From Pseudomonadota bacterium (GTDB lineage: Bacteria; Pseudomonadota; Gammaproteobacteria; Acidiferrobacterales; Acidiferrobacteraceae), in the NCBI GenBank assembly GCA_021785035.1, contig JAJYGP010000025.1, forward strand, positions 124,001 to 188,000: a stretch of 64,000 nt of DNA, written 5' to 3'. The position numbers and the translations under genes are program-made. Every line of letters begins with the position of its first letter. Within the stretch, counting starts at the first letter, position 1. Positions 36,197-44,312 of this stretch are shown here, piece after piece. The notes beneath the pieces were generated by a model. That model ran no database searches. It was not told the origin of the DNA and saw only the letters and a list, made by a program, of their open reading frames with translations.

Positions 36197-36226
36197 CGTT
36201 ATCGTTTGCCCCGCGTTATCGTTTGC
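36197..36226. repeat. 13-bp tandem direct repeat in the cbbO-glutaredoxin gap
   Basis: CGTTATCGTTTGC occurs exactly twice (36197-36209 and 36214-36226), 17 bp apart start to start. It fills most of the gap between the divergent starts and ends against a TACACT -10-like element (36227-36232) of the glutaredoxin gene. It could be an operator for either gene. Confidence 0.6.
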
Positions 36227-36239
36227 TACACTGACGCCC

Positions 36240-36497
36240 ATGAACCTGACCCTCTACCACCGACCCTACTGTCACCTCTGCGAGGAGATGAGCGTGGCCC
36301 TGGCACCGATCGCAAGCGAGCTCGACTTGACTGTGACCGAGATTGATATTGAGACCGACGCCGAACTCGAGGCGCGCTACGGCCTTTTGATACCGGTGCT
36401 TGTGTGCGACGGCTCCGAGCTATGTCACTACCGACTGGATGAGCCTGCCGTGAGACAGTTTGTGGCCGCTAAAAGAGCGACGCGCTCAGCTCGGTGA
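36240..36497 (+). CDS. Glutaredoxin-like protein (DUF836/YruB-type)
   Basis: 85 aa thioredoxin-fold protein with the redox motif CHLC in [12 protein letters not shown] and the cis-Pro in [10 protein letters not shown]. Proteins of this kind (PF05768) are small disulfide reductases or Fe-S carriers. The ATG is 8 bp from a TACACT element, so the mRNA may be leaderless. Its 3' end overlaps the convergent cbbQ gene by 29 bp, and it splits the usual cbbQ-cbbO pair. Confidence 0.8.
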   Translation: MNLTLYHRPYCHLCEEMSVALAPIASELDLTVTEIDIETDAELEARYGLLIPVLVCDGSELCHYRLDEPAVRQFVAAKRATRSAR

Positions 36498-37314
36498 TCA
36501 CCGCCAGCATTTCCGGATCGTCCGTTAAGGCTTGGGCAATGGCGCCCCGACAGGCGGCTTGCGGGCTGACCCCTGAGGCCATCAGCTTGGCCGCGTGAAC
36601 CAATAACCGGGTGCTCGCGCCTTCTTCCAGGCCGCTGCCTTTGAGATTGCGCGTCATGTCCGCGAACCGGACCAGCTTTTCGGCCCGCTCATCGCCGACA
36701 CCACTCTCGTGGTCGACGATGCGTTTTTCGAGGTCGTGGGCGGGATAGTTGAACTCGAGGGCCACGAAGCGCTGCCGCGTGCTTTGTTTTAGATCCTTCA
36801 GGACGCTTTGATAGCCAGGGTTGTAGGAGATCGCCAAGGCAAATTCCGGTGTCGCGCTCAAAACCTCGCCGGTCTTTTCGATGGGAAGTACTCGCCTATC
36901 GTCGGCCAGGGGGTGGATGACGACGGTCGTATCCTTTCTGGCCTCGACGACTTCATCCAAATAGCAAATGCCGCCGACCCGTACGGCATGGGCGAGCGGG
37001 CCGTCCACCCAGACGGTCTCGCCGGCGGTGATGAGATAGCGCCCAACGAGATCGGAGGCCGTCAGGTCGTCGTGGCAGGAGACTGTGATGAGCGGACGTT
37101 TCAGGCGCCATGCCATATGCTCCATGAATCGCGTCTTGCCGCACCCCGTCGGTCCTTTTAGCAAGACCGGGATCTGATTGCGATAGGCGCTTTCGAACAA
37201 GATGATTTCATCGCCCTGCGATTCGTAGTAGGGCTCCTTCGTGATAAGAAAGCCATCGGGTTCCACAGCTCTTGCTTTCACGCTCGCTCTTTCTGCTTTC
37301 GGTGGGGGCTTCAC
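36469..37314 (-). CDS. cbbQ: CbbQ, MoxR-family AAA+ Rubisco activase
   Basis: 281 aa. Walker A is [17 protein letters not shown], followed by [20 protein letters not shown], Walker [11 protein letters not shown] and the sensor region [21 protein letters not shown], all CbbQ hallmarks; NorQ is close but differs in these blocks. With CbbO it forms the ATP-driven activase for Rubisco. The GTG at 37314 lacks a good ribosome-binding site; a GTG at 37281 after AGAAAGAGCGAG is also possible. A 37-bp palindrome lies upstream. Confidence 0.88.
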   Translation of the reverse strand: MKPPPKAERASVKARAVEPDGFLITKEPYYESQGDEIILFESAYRNQIPVLLKGPTGCGKTRFMEHMAWRLKRPLITVSCHDDLTASDLVGRYLITAGETVWVDGPLAHAVRVGGICYLDEVVEARKDTTVVIHPLADDRRVLPIEKTGEVLSATPEFALAISYNPGYQSVLKDLKQSTRQRFVALEFNYPAHDLEKRIVDHESGVGDERAEKLVRFADMTRNLKGSGLEEGASTRLLVHAAKLMASGVSPQAACRGAIAQALTDDPEMLAVITELSASLF

Positions 37315-37387
37315 AGTATGCCAAAAAAGCCCGCCGAACCAAAAAGTTATTGGCGGGAGTCCGATCCGCCTTACACAATGTCCCGGT

Positions 37388-37424
37388 CTTGTCCGCGCAG
37401 GGATGACATCCCTGCGCGGACAAG
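37388..37424. repeat. 37-bp near-perfect palindrome upstream of cbbQ
   Basis: An 18-bp arm CTTGTCCGCGCAGGGATG is followed by a single A and its exact reverse complement (37407-37424). As RNA it would form a roughly 17-bp stem with a 3-nt loop. It lies in the 173-bp gap between cbbQ (minus) and the hdrB fragment (plus), with no T-run on either side. It may be an operator, a REP-like element or the scar of a lost element. Confidence 0.85.
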
Positions 37425-37487
37425 AAAGCTTACCGCCTCACTCTTGATAAGATCCGCTTTATGTAGTGCGACGGAAAAGACGCTGTC

Positions 37488-37790
37488 ATGGCGAACGTAG
37501 ACCTTGTGGGGTTGGCCACCGGTCAGGTCCCCAACTCGGGTATCCATATCGAGATTAAGCCGGGCGCCGATATGATCGTGACCTCCTGTCCGGTCTACCA
37601 AATGAACAGGGAAGTCTACCAGGGCCAGATCAATAAGCGTTACCGGAGCAAGTTCAATATCCCGGTGACATACGATAACCAGCTCATGGCCGTTGCCTAG
37701 AGCGGGACCGCCAAGGAGGCGGGGCTAGACCGGCAGGTCATCCGTGCTCACAAACTCGAAGAAATTGCGGCAAAGCCCGTCAACCGTTAA
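37488..37790 (+). pseudogene. Truncated hdrB (sHdr heterodisulfide reductase-like subunit B) with internal stop
   Basis: One frame encodes GADMIVTSCPVYQMN, then INKRYRSKFNIPVTYDNQLM, an amber codon (37698-37700), and continues in frame with AGLDRQVIRAHKLEEIAAK to TAA. This is the C-terminal third of HdrB of the sulfur-oxidising sHdr system (usually GADMIVTACPxCxMN...INKKYGTKF.IPV.Y..QL). The second cysteine of the CPxC motif is Tyr here, and the N-terminal CCG domain is absent. It points to a sulfur-oxidising lineage in which this copy has died. Confidence 0.75.
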
Positions 37791-37809
37791 GGCGGAAGCT
37801 GCAGGGCCA

Positions 37810-40443
37810 CTAAGACGGGTGCGGGATCGGCCCGAAAAGACCCTCTAAGTCCTCGGCCTGAAGGGTGGTTCCGGGCTCTGCGCTATCAGACAACAAGGCC
37901 GACGTCATGGCGAGTTTTTTCGCTTGAAGCGCCAATATCTTTTCTTCCACGGTCCCTTCTGCGATCAACTTGTAGACGAAAACCGGGTTCACTTGTCCGA
38001 GCCTATGGGCGCGGTCCGTGGCTTGGCGCTCCACCGCCGGGTTCCACCACGGGTCGTAATGAATGACGGCATCTGCGGTCGTGAGATTGAGGCCCGCTCC
38101 CCCTGCTTTCAGGCTCACCAAAAAGACCGGTACGCGCCCCTCTTGGAAGGCGTCCACTGGGGTACTGCGGTCACGCGTATCCCCGGTCAGGACCGCGTAC
38201 GGAACGCCGAGCTCCGTGAACGACTCGGCTATTAGTGCCAGCATGCTTGTGAATTGCGAAAATATGAGGATGTGACGACCCTCCTCGATTAAGGCCGGCA
38301 CCATCTCCCGCAATAGAGTGAGCTTGGCCGATGGCCGGGCCTTGCCGGCCCCCCGTGTTTTCACAAGCCGCGGGTCGCAACACACCTGACGGAGCTTCAG
38401 TAAAGCATCCAAGATAATGATGCGACTGCCGCTAAGCCCGCGCTTGACAATGGCTCTCCGGACCTTGTCGTGCAAGGCAAGGCGCAGGGCCTCATAAAGA
38501 TCACGTTGGCTCCCGGTTAAGGCCACCGTTTCGATAATCTCGGTCTTTGGCGGCAACTCGGGGGCCACCTTTTCTTTGGTGCGTCTTAGTAAGAACGGCC
38601 CGATCCGTTTGCGGAGCATCTCGCGGCGGCCGGCGTCCTGGTGCCGCTCGATCGGTGTCCGAAAGCGCTGGGTAAAGCCACGCAACTCGCCCAAGAGCCC
38701 GGGCATGAGGAGGTCGAACAAGGCCCAGAGCTCGCCTAGGTGGTTTTCGAGAGGCGTGCCGGTCAAGGCGAGCTTATGGCGGCTCTGAAGCTGCCGCGCC
38801 GCGAACGCGGCCGCAGTCCGGGGGTTTTTGAGGAGGTGGGCCTCATCGAAGACCAAGTAGTGGAAGGGAATTGCCCGTAAGGTCTCCTCGTCGCGCACGA
38901 GCAGCGGATAGGTCGTGACCACGATGTCGTGGGCGGGGATGTCCTGAAAGCGCCTCTTGCGTCCGGGTCCTTGGAGGATCAAGACTTTGAGCTCCGGCGT
39001 GAAACGGGCGGCCTCCCGGCGCCAATTCTCCATAAGGCTTGTAGGCGCCACGATAAGACAGGGCCGATCTAGTCGCCCGGCCTCCTTGTCGTGCTGAAAA
39101 AGCGCCAAGGTCTGAAGGGTCTTGCCAAGGCCCATATCGTCTGCCAGTACCCCGTTCAGGTCATGGCGCCCTAGGTAGGCTAGCCAATCAAGCCCCGCCT
39201 TTTGATAGGGCCGTAGTGTGGCCTTGAGGCCTAAGGGGCAGTCCACCTGAGGGAGTCCTTGGTGTCCTGCTAGGGCGTCCGCCAAGGCCCGGAGCTTGCT
39301 GGCCCCGCGCCATTCGACTGGCGCGCCATTGATCATGAGGTCCTCGGGAATGAAGGGCAGCGGCCCCGGTATGCGCGTGTTCACAGGATCGCCCGCCCGG
39401 CCCTCGTACAACTCGGCAAAGGCGGCTAATATCTCCGCCACCTTGGCGGCCGGTATTGGAACGATGCCGCCTTTTTCCAAAGGCACGGCGAGGAGCTCCG
39501 ACGGGGGCTTTTTTTGCAAGGCGGTCAGGCTCATGCCCTCAGGGAAGTTCTCTATCATGCGCAAAAGCGCGGGCAAGAGATTGATCCGCTCGCCATTGAT
39601 GAGTATGCCCAATTCGCAGTCGAACCAACCCGACTCGGGGGCATCTCGTATTTCCCCATACCAGGCCTTCGTGTAGGAAATAGGTCGATAGGGGTAATCG
39701 TCAGCATAGGTGACGCGCCATCCGTCCTTTTCGAGGGCCGGCGCGCCGTAGAGCGTGAAATCTGCCAGCCGCCGCGAAGAATCGTTCCCCCACAGCACAA
39801 GATCCTGCTGATGCTCGTCGGGTACCACCACCGCATCGTCGCCCACGAGTGGACCGAACCCAAGTTTTTGGAGACGCATCAACGCCTGCCAGGTGGCCCG
39901 CTGATCAGGCACGACCTCGACCACAGCCGAGGTCGTGCCTTTCCCCACCCAAGGCCGTTTTTCAGACCAGGAGATTTCGACTTCGCCATAATCAAGCGAC
40001 AGTCGCGCGACGGCCGTGACGAGCTGCCCCGCGCCCGCCTGTCTACGGTAGCGTGGGCGTACCAACAATGCTGCGGTGGCTAGGTGGAGATGCGGTACCG
40101 GTGTGATACGCGGTCTTCGGGCGGGGGCCTCGGGTGGGGAAGGGCGATTGCCCATGGTCTTTTTCGGTGCCGTTACCCCTAAGATTTTCAAAGGGCGTAG
40201 GGGCGCAGTTGGTGCTTCGCCCAAGGCCGCCAAAAGGGTCGCTACGACGTGCTTGCAATTGTATCCAACCGGACAGTCGCATGTGCCGTGAAGCGGCAGT
40301 CGTGCGCCTACCCGGACTGTGTAAGATTGCCCGCGGCTTCCCCGGACCGTGGACCGAATAGTGTCCCCCTCCGTTCGTGCCCAGCTTATGACGCGTTCTT
40401 CCGCGTAGTAGGTCTCGCCCCGCTGAAAAGTTGCCGCGGACAC
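37810..40443 (-). CDS. SNF2-family DEAD-like helicase with SWIM zinc finger
   Basis: 877 aa. An N-terminal SWIM zinc finger (CDCPVGYNCKHVVATLL, near residue 55) precedes a SNF2 helicase core: motif I ADDMGLGKTLQTLALF, motif II DEAHLLKN, motif III LTGTPLENHLGELWALF, and the C-terminal lobe with FSQFTSMLALI, GGAGLNLTTADAVIHYDPWW and QATDRAHRLGQ. It is a double-stranded DNA translocase of unknown target, common in bacteria as HepA-like proteins. It is downstream of nothing on its strand for 135 bp; no methylase or nuclease accompanies it, so a defence role is not supported here. Confidence 0.9.
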   Translation of the reverse strand: MSAATFQRGETYYAEERVISWARTEGDTIRSTVRGSRGQSYTVRVGARLPLHGTCDCPVGYNCKHVVATLLAALGEAPTAPLRPLKILGVTAPKKTMGNRPSPPEAPARRPRITPVPHLHLATAALLVRPRYRRQAGAGQLVTAVARLSLDYGEVEISWSEKRPWVGKGTTSAVVEVVPDQRATWQALMRLQKLGFGPLVGDDAVVVPDEHQQDLVLWGNDSSRRLADFTLYGAPALEKDGWRVTYADDYPYRPISYTKAWYGEIRDAPESGWFDCELGILINGERINLLPALLRMIENFPEGMSLTALQKKPPSELLAVPLEKGGIVPIPAAKVAEILAAFAELYEGRAGDPVNTRIPGPLPFIPEDLMINGAPVEWRGASKLRALADALAGHQGLPQVDCPLGLKATLRPYQKAGLDWLAYLGRHDLNGVLADDMGLGKTLQTLALFQHDKEAGRLDRPCLIVAPTSLMENWRREAARFTPELKVLILQGPGRKRRFQDIPAHDIVVTTYPLLVRDEETLRAIPFHYLVFDEAHLLKNPRTAAAFAARQLQSRHKLALTGTPLENHLGELWALFDLLMPGLLGELRGFTQRFRTPIERHQDAGRREMLRKRIGPFLLRRTKEKVAPELPPKTEIIETVALTGSQRDLYEALRLALHDKVRRAIVKRGLSGSRIIILDALLKLRQVCCDPRLVKTRGAGKARPSAKLTLLREMVPALIEEGRHILIFSQFTSMLALIAESFTELGVPYAVLTGDTRDRSTPVDAFQEGRVPVFLVSLKAGGAGLNLTTADAVIHYDPWWNPAVERQATDRAHRLGQVNPVFVYKLIAEGTVEEKILALQAKKLAMTSALLSDSAEPGTTLQAEDLEGLFGPIPHPS

Positions 40444-40578
40444 TGCCCGCGCTATATCAGTCCGTGTATAGATGGAAAGTCCTCACCCGAGTCGGATCAC
40501 TGTTTTTGGGGAGTGTACTGAAGCTTCTTTACGTAACCAAGGGCTGCCAGAGCGCCCAAGGCTCGCATGACGCGGGGT

Positions 40579-40833
40579 CTACGCGAGGCGGTTGCGCGGG
40601 GTGAAGAGGATGGGGCCCGCCGAGGCAGCCGGTGCCAGGCTCGCGTCATCCTGGGCGTACAGGAGGGACGCCGCCGGTATATTCAAGGCGGCGGCAAGCC
40701 GGCCTAGGCAGTCGATGCCGATATTGCGCTTACCGTGTTCGAGGTCGCTCACATAGGCCCGGTTCACGCCGCTTAAAGCGGCCACATCGTCTTGCGTGAG
40801 GCCCCGGGCGATCCGGGCCTGCCTTAAGTTCAT
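40579..40833 (-). CDS. Xre-family HTH regulator
   Basis: 84 aa from ATG at 40833 (MNLRQARIARGLTQDDVAAL). A single Xre/Cro helix-turn-helix fills residues 1-60, with recognition helix SGVNRAYVSDLEHGKRN. The remaining tail is Ala-rich. Longer starts (up to 41058) run across the divergent regulator and have no conserved content. It is back to back with a second Xre gene; the 105-bp gap between them must hold both promoters. Confidence 0.8.
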   Translation of the reverse strand: MNLRQARIARGLTQDDVAALSGVNRAYVSDLEHGKRNIGIDCLGRLAAALNIPAASLLYAQDDASLAPAASAGPILFTPRNRLA

Positions 40834-40938
40834 CGCGAGATAATGGCGTTCGACGGCCGTCCCCATGTACCAGATTTTATGGTAGCCACAAGTGTATTGG
40901 CAAGGCTCAGCTGCGCGCATTTTTGTAGACTGCAAGCC

Positions 40939-41298
40939 ATGGATACCCTCGCCAAGCGCTTGCGTTATGCCAGAGAGCGAGCGGGATTTTCGCAATCGGA
41001 GCTCGCGAGGCGCGTTAAGCTTAGGCCGCAAGCCATCCAATTTATCGAGGCCGGCCAAGTGCGTCGGCCGCGCACCTTGGTCGAAATCGCCAAAGCGCTC
41101 GCGGTCAACCCCGCCTGGTTACTGTTAGGGGAGGGTTCGGTGGAGGTCGGTGTGCGCGAGGCGCAGCCGTCCTACCAGGCCGAGCCGACCTTGAGCGAAG
41201 AGGCGGTCGTGGTCGCCAGGCTTTGGATGGGTTTGCCGAAAAGTCAGCGCGTGGCCTTAAAAGAGGTCCTGCTGGCTCTCCTCAAGGCCCGTTCCTGA
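40939..41298 (+). CDS. Xre-family HTH regulator, divergent partner
   Basis: 119 aa from ATG at 40939 (MDTLAKRLRYARERAGFSQS). The N-terminal HTH (SELARRVKLRPQAIQFIEAG) is followed by LVEIAKALAVNPAWLLLGEG, the phage-repressor-like Xre continuation, and a C-terminal helix (LPKSQRVALKEVLLALL). It might control itself and the divergent gene. Downstream lies the decayed glycogen gene region. Confidence 0.8.
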   Translation: MDTLAKRLRYARERAGFSQSELARRVKLRPQAIQFIEAGQVRRPRTLVEIAKALAVNPAWLLLGEGSVEVGVREAQPSYQAEPTLSEEAVVVARLWMGLPKSQRVALKEVLLALLKARS

Positions 41299-41339
41299 CA
41301 AGACAAGTTCCTTGGAAGGCGAGCAGGTGCCTCCTAGGC

Positions 41340-41540
41340 CTTCAACAAAGCCCGTCCTTAAAGGCCCGCCTCTTTGCTTCTACCGGGGGCCCGATTTGTT
41401 TGCGGTCATGGCCTGCTGCGCTTTCTACCTATTCCACGCGAGTCCTGACATGGCTGCGTTCGCCTGCGGTTTCGTCGTTCGACACCCTTCTTGTCCGCTG
41501 TCCTAGCACCCTGCGCAAAGATCCCCTGGTGCCTTTGGCG
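41340..41540 (+). pseudogene. Weak trace of a GT4 glycosyltransferase gene
   Basis: Fragments in two frames (LCFYRGPDLFAV..., then LVRCPSTLRKDPL) loosely follow the start of the GT4 glycosyltransferases that often precede glycogen-debranching genes (LYGGTERVV... LFASGDS ... CCP.ALR.DP). There is no continuous frame. Similarity is poor; I list it only because the next region is clearly a dead debranching gene. Confidence 0.2.
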
Positions 41541-41678
41541 TAAGGCTTTGCCCCTTAGGTCTTTCCGCCTTCGCCGCAAGCGCCGCCTGGGCTTTTCGTG
41601 GACTGAGACGCAAACCGTCCGGCCAAGCCGCTCATACATCCCTCGGGAAACCCGGTTTCGCCCGACGTCCGCTTTGCC

Positions 41679-43435
41679 ATGAATGCCCCGACTCGCAGGA
41701 GTTCATTTGCCATCGAGGCCGTGATTCCGGTTTTTGAGTCGGTGCGCACGCTTAAGAACAATGAGTCTTCCGGGATCATGGATCCGAACGGTGATATCGT
41801 TCCGGATCCGATTTCATGAGCGCAATGGAGGCTAGGAGCATTTGAAGATTGTGAATTACGGTGCCACGGTCACGACGCTCGGGCTTTCCTTCGCCTATTC
41901 GGCGGACTAGCACGACATTTTCGAGCTTTGGGACTCGGTACGTTCGATGTGCGACCGATATTAAGGGGCAGTGCATGACCTGAGCTATGTCAGCCTCGAT
42001 CGGGTGATGTGCCTCCATTCACCACAAGTGCCTTCTCGGAGAGAAATGACGAGCCGGTGGCTCTCGATTACGATACGGCCTACTCGGAACAGACCGTCGC
42101 TCTTCTGGGCGTCTAGGACAAAACCCGGGTGACGGAATCGAATCCCCAATTTCCCTTCAGGCTCGATCGCTTGGCCGCGGACATTGCGCTGTTGATGACC
42201 GAGACCGCTCCGTACGCCGGCATAGCGCGTCGGTTGGACGCGATGGCCTCCTTACGGCGCTTCAGACCGTCTGGTTCGATCCCTCCATCGCCCCCGCGGC
42301 GTCCCCGCGTCTTTGGCGACGTCGCAAACGGATCATGTCGATAGTAACCGTAAAGCCTAGCCAGGCAAGATTTTGCACGCGACCCGCCGCTGGGACATGG
42401 CGGCGCTTTACTACGAGCATACCGCCGACAGCACCGTCCTCGAGCGGCTGTGGCCGCATGTAGAGCGCGCACGGCACGGGGTGCAGGTCTACGGTGATCG
42501 TGATGGCGATGGCTTCATCGAGTACCAGCAGGAACCGGGCACCGCCCGGCGCCATGAGGACTGATGAGGTTCACCAAAGGCCATTTTCGACGAGCGCGGT
42601 CAGCCGGCCCTAGGGCTGGTTGCACCCTGTGAGGTCCAGGCCTATGTCTACGCCGCGAAATCGGTCTTGGCTCCGGTCGTCCGGGCCTAGGGTATGACAT
42701 GGGCGCCAAGCCATTGCAAAGCGAGGCGCAGGTCTTAAAGACCCACTTTCATCGCGCGTTCTGGCGCCCCGATAAGCGGTTTTTCGCCCTGGCTTTAGAC
42801 GGCGACAAGCGCCCGTTGGGAATCTTCGGCTCTCACGCCGGGCATGCGCTTTTCGCCGGCATAGCCTCCAAGGCCGCCGCCGAAGTGATGGCCGCAGTCA
42901 TCGATGAGGTTTTTTCGGGGTGAGAAGTACGGACTCTGGCCCGCGGCCAGTCTCGACACAACCCGCTTTCCTGTCATCACGAGGCGGTCTGGCCGCAGGA
43001 TAATGCCATGCACGCTGCGGGCCTTGCCCGTTATGGATACAAGGATGCCGTTGTGCGTATGCCTGAAGGACGGTTCTATGTCACCAGATTTATGGATTTG
43101 CCTCATATGCCGGCTGTGTTGTTGGGCCGGCACCATGATGAGGCGCCCGCCCTTTATGTGAGGGCCTGTAGATCGAGCGCTCTAGCTTCAGGTTCGGTTT
43201 CTGTTATTGCGGTCCTTTCTTGGTCTGACGATCAAGGCCGTAGGGCCTCCCGGCATTCACTTTGCCTACCCCAGGTTACCGACGTGTTTGAGCGAGTTGC
43301 GCATTGAGGGCTTACGGGTGAACGCTGCCACGGTCGACCTCATCGTGCGGCGCTAACGCAAGGATGTGGGTGTGAATGTGTTCTTTCGCCGTGGTGAACT
43401 AGATGTCATTGTTGTCCAGTGTGGCCGGCGTTGGT
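41679..43435 (+). pseudogene. Decayed glycogen debranching enzyme (amylo-alpha-1,6-glucosidase type)
   Basis: Pieces of one protein occur in order across frames: ESVRTLKNNESSGIMDPNGD (41740s), HLKIVNYGATVTTLGLSFAY (41840s), a TALQTVWFDPSIA block (42255 on), MAALYYEHTADSTVLERLWP with VYGDRDGDGFIEYQ (42400-42530), EVQAYVYAAKS (42630s), FFALALDGDKRP with HAGHALFAGIA (42780-42870), and AGLARYGYKDAVV (43015 on), then LSELRIEGLRV and KDVGVNVFFRRGELDVIVV. These are the landmarks of the debranching-N/GH15-like C-terminal family. At least six stops and several frameshifts and small deletions interrupt it. It implies former glycogen metabolism at this site. Confidence 0.8.
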
Positions 43436-43592
43436 CGGATAGAATGGGCCCCGCGAGCTTTGTCATCGCCCAGTGGCGGCCCGGACCCCACCGTTTGCGC
43501 ATTGCCCTAGTGCCGAACCCCATCCTGATATAGACTTTTATGAGGTGGCGATGAAAGTCGCCGTGTCGCTAAGCTCCGGGAGGAAATACACC

Positions 43593-43703
43593 ATGCATAT
43601 GCTTATTCGTCTGCCCATGTTTTGGTATTACATGGATTGTGTCGCCATCCTGGGTCCCATGTGGTCGATTTTAGAGGCCTTGCTCAATCAAAAAGAGGAT
43701 TGA
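43593..43703 (+). CDS. Possible 36-aa hydrophobic peptide
   Basis: ATG at 43593 preceded by GGAGG nine bases upstream. The product (MHMLIRLPMFWYYMDCVAIL...) has one hydrophobic, aromatic-rich segment over about 25 residues and an acidic end. No family is recognised. It lies between the debranching pseudogene and the His-rich protein gene, so it might also be part of the eroded stretch. Confidence 0.3.
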   Translation: MHMLIRLPMFWYYMDCVAILGPMWSILEALLNQKED

Positions 43704-43872
43704 AGCGAAGTTTTCGGGCTCGCTCCAAAAAATGGAGCTTGGGTTCCGAAGGTCGGTGCGGCGGTACTTGGCTAACAGCTTGTTTTAACGCCACTCTTTC
43801 CTGTCATGGGAGTGTGGTACGGCGATTGCATTAAGGGCCATGCGGGAACATCCCCGTATTGGAGAAATAATT

Positions 43873-44217
43873 ATGTCCCTGAGAATTCTCGCCTCGGCTG
43901 TTCTTATGAGCCTGACAATAGCCCCTGCCTTTGCCGCGCATTCCTCCGTCCAGGCGGATCGCGTAGCCCTGTCCGCGGCCCGTGTGGCCCTGCACAAGGA
44001 TTACGTCAGTCGTGGTCGCGATCGCCATAGTTTTTATCTGGCCGAGCACCACCACAATGCCAAGTTAGAAATGATGGCGCGCCATAAAATCGCCATGGAC
44101 AACGCCGCCATTCGCCGTGATGCCGGCGCTTTGCACCGTGCTCAAATCGCTCTGCATCGCGATAGCGTAGCTCTTCATCACCCGGTCTTGCATTCCACGC
44201 GCCAGACTCGTAGCTAG
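43873..44217 (+). CDS. Small His-rich exported protein, unknown family
   Basis: 114 aa from ATG 43873 (GGAG eleven bases upstream). A clear Sec signal (SLRILASAVLMSLTIAPAFA, cleavage after AFA-A) leads to a mature chain of about 92 residues with 14 His, many in repeated VALH/IALH units (RVALHKD, IALHRDSVALHH) plus a HHH. It is rich in Arg/Lys and has no Cys, so metal binding or an amphipathic helical role in the periplasm is possible. A strong terminator follows, so it is a stand-alone gene. Not assigned to a family. Confidence 0.7.
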   Translation: MSLRILASAVLMSLTIAPAFAAHSSVQADRVALSAARVALHKDYVSRGRDRHSFYLAEHHHNAKLEMMARHKIAMDNAAIRRDAGALHRAQIALHRDSVALHHPVLHSTRQTRS

Positions 44218-44223
44218 GTCTTC

Positions 44224-44258
44224 CAGGGCGGCCCCGGTTCGGGTCCGCCCTGTCTTTA
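44224..44258 (+). terminator. Rho-independent terminator after the His-rich gene
   Basis: CAGGGCGG (44224-44231) pairs with CCGCCCTG (44245-44252), with an inner CCCG-GTT-CGGG helix, followed by TCTTT. Confidence 0.75.
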
Positions 44259-44312
44259 GCCAACCGAACAACCCGTCTAGCCTTGTCGGCTAATCGTGGG
44301 CACAATGGCCAC

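Noticed and set aside
34089-37314. NorQ/NorD (nitric oxide reductase accessory) identity for the AAA+/VWA pair
   Set aside because: CbbQ blocks ([26 protein letters not shown]) and CbbO length fit better, and no norCB is present; the families are close, so this is a judgement.
39907-39940. 13-bp perfect inverted repeat inside the SNF2 gene (AGGCACGACCTCG and its complement)
   Set aside because: It lies in a continuous, conserved coding region with no terminator tail; most likely chance or a minor mRNA stem.
34380-40361. Long open frames on the + strand opposite cbbO, cbbQ and the SNF2 gene
   Set aside because: High-GC antisense shadows of strongly conserved proteins.
37810-40443. SNF2 helicase as part of a phage-defence system
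   Set aside because: No methylase, nuclease or other defence gene is adjacent; single SNF2/HepA-like genes are common.
42129-43307. Short hypothetical genes between 42.1 and 43.3 kb
   Set aside because: Each is a piece of the same decayed debranching enzyme in different frames.
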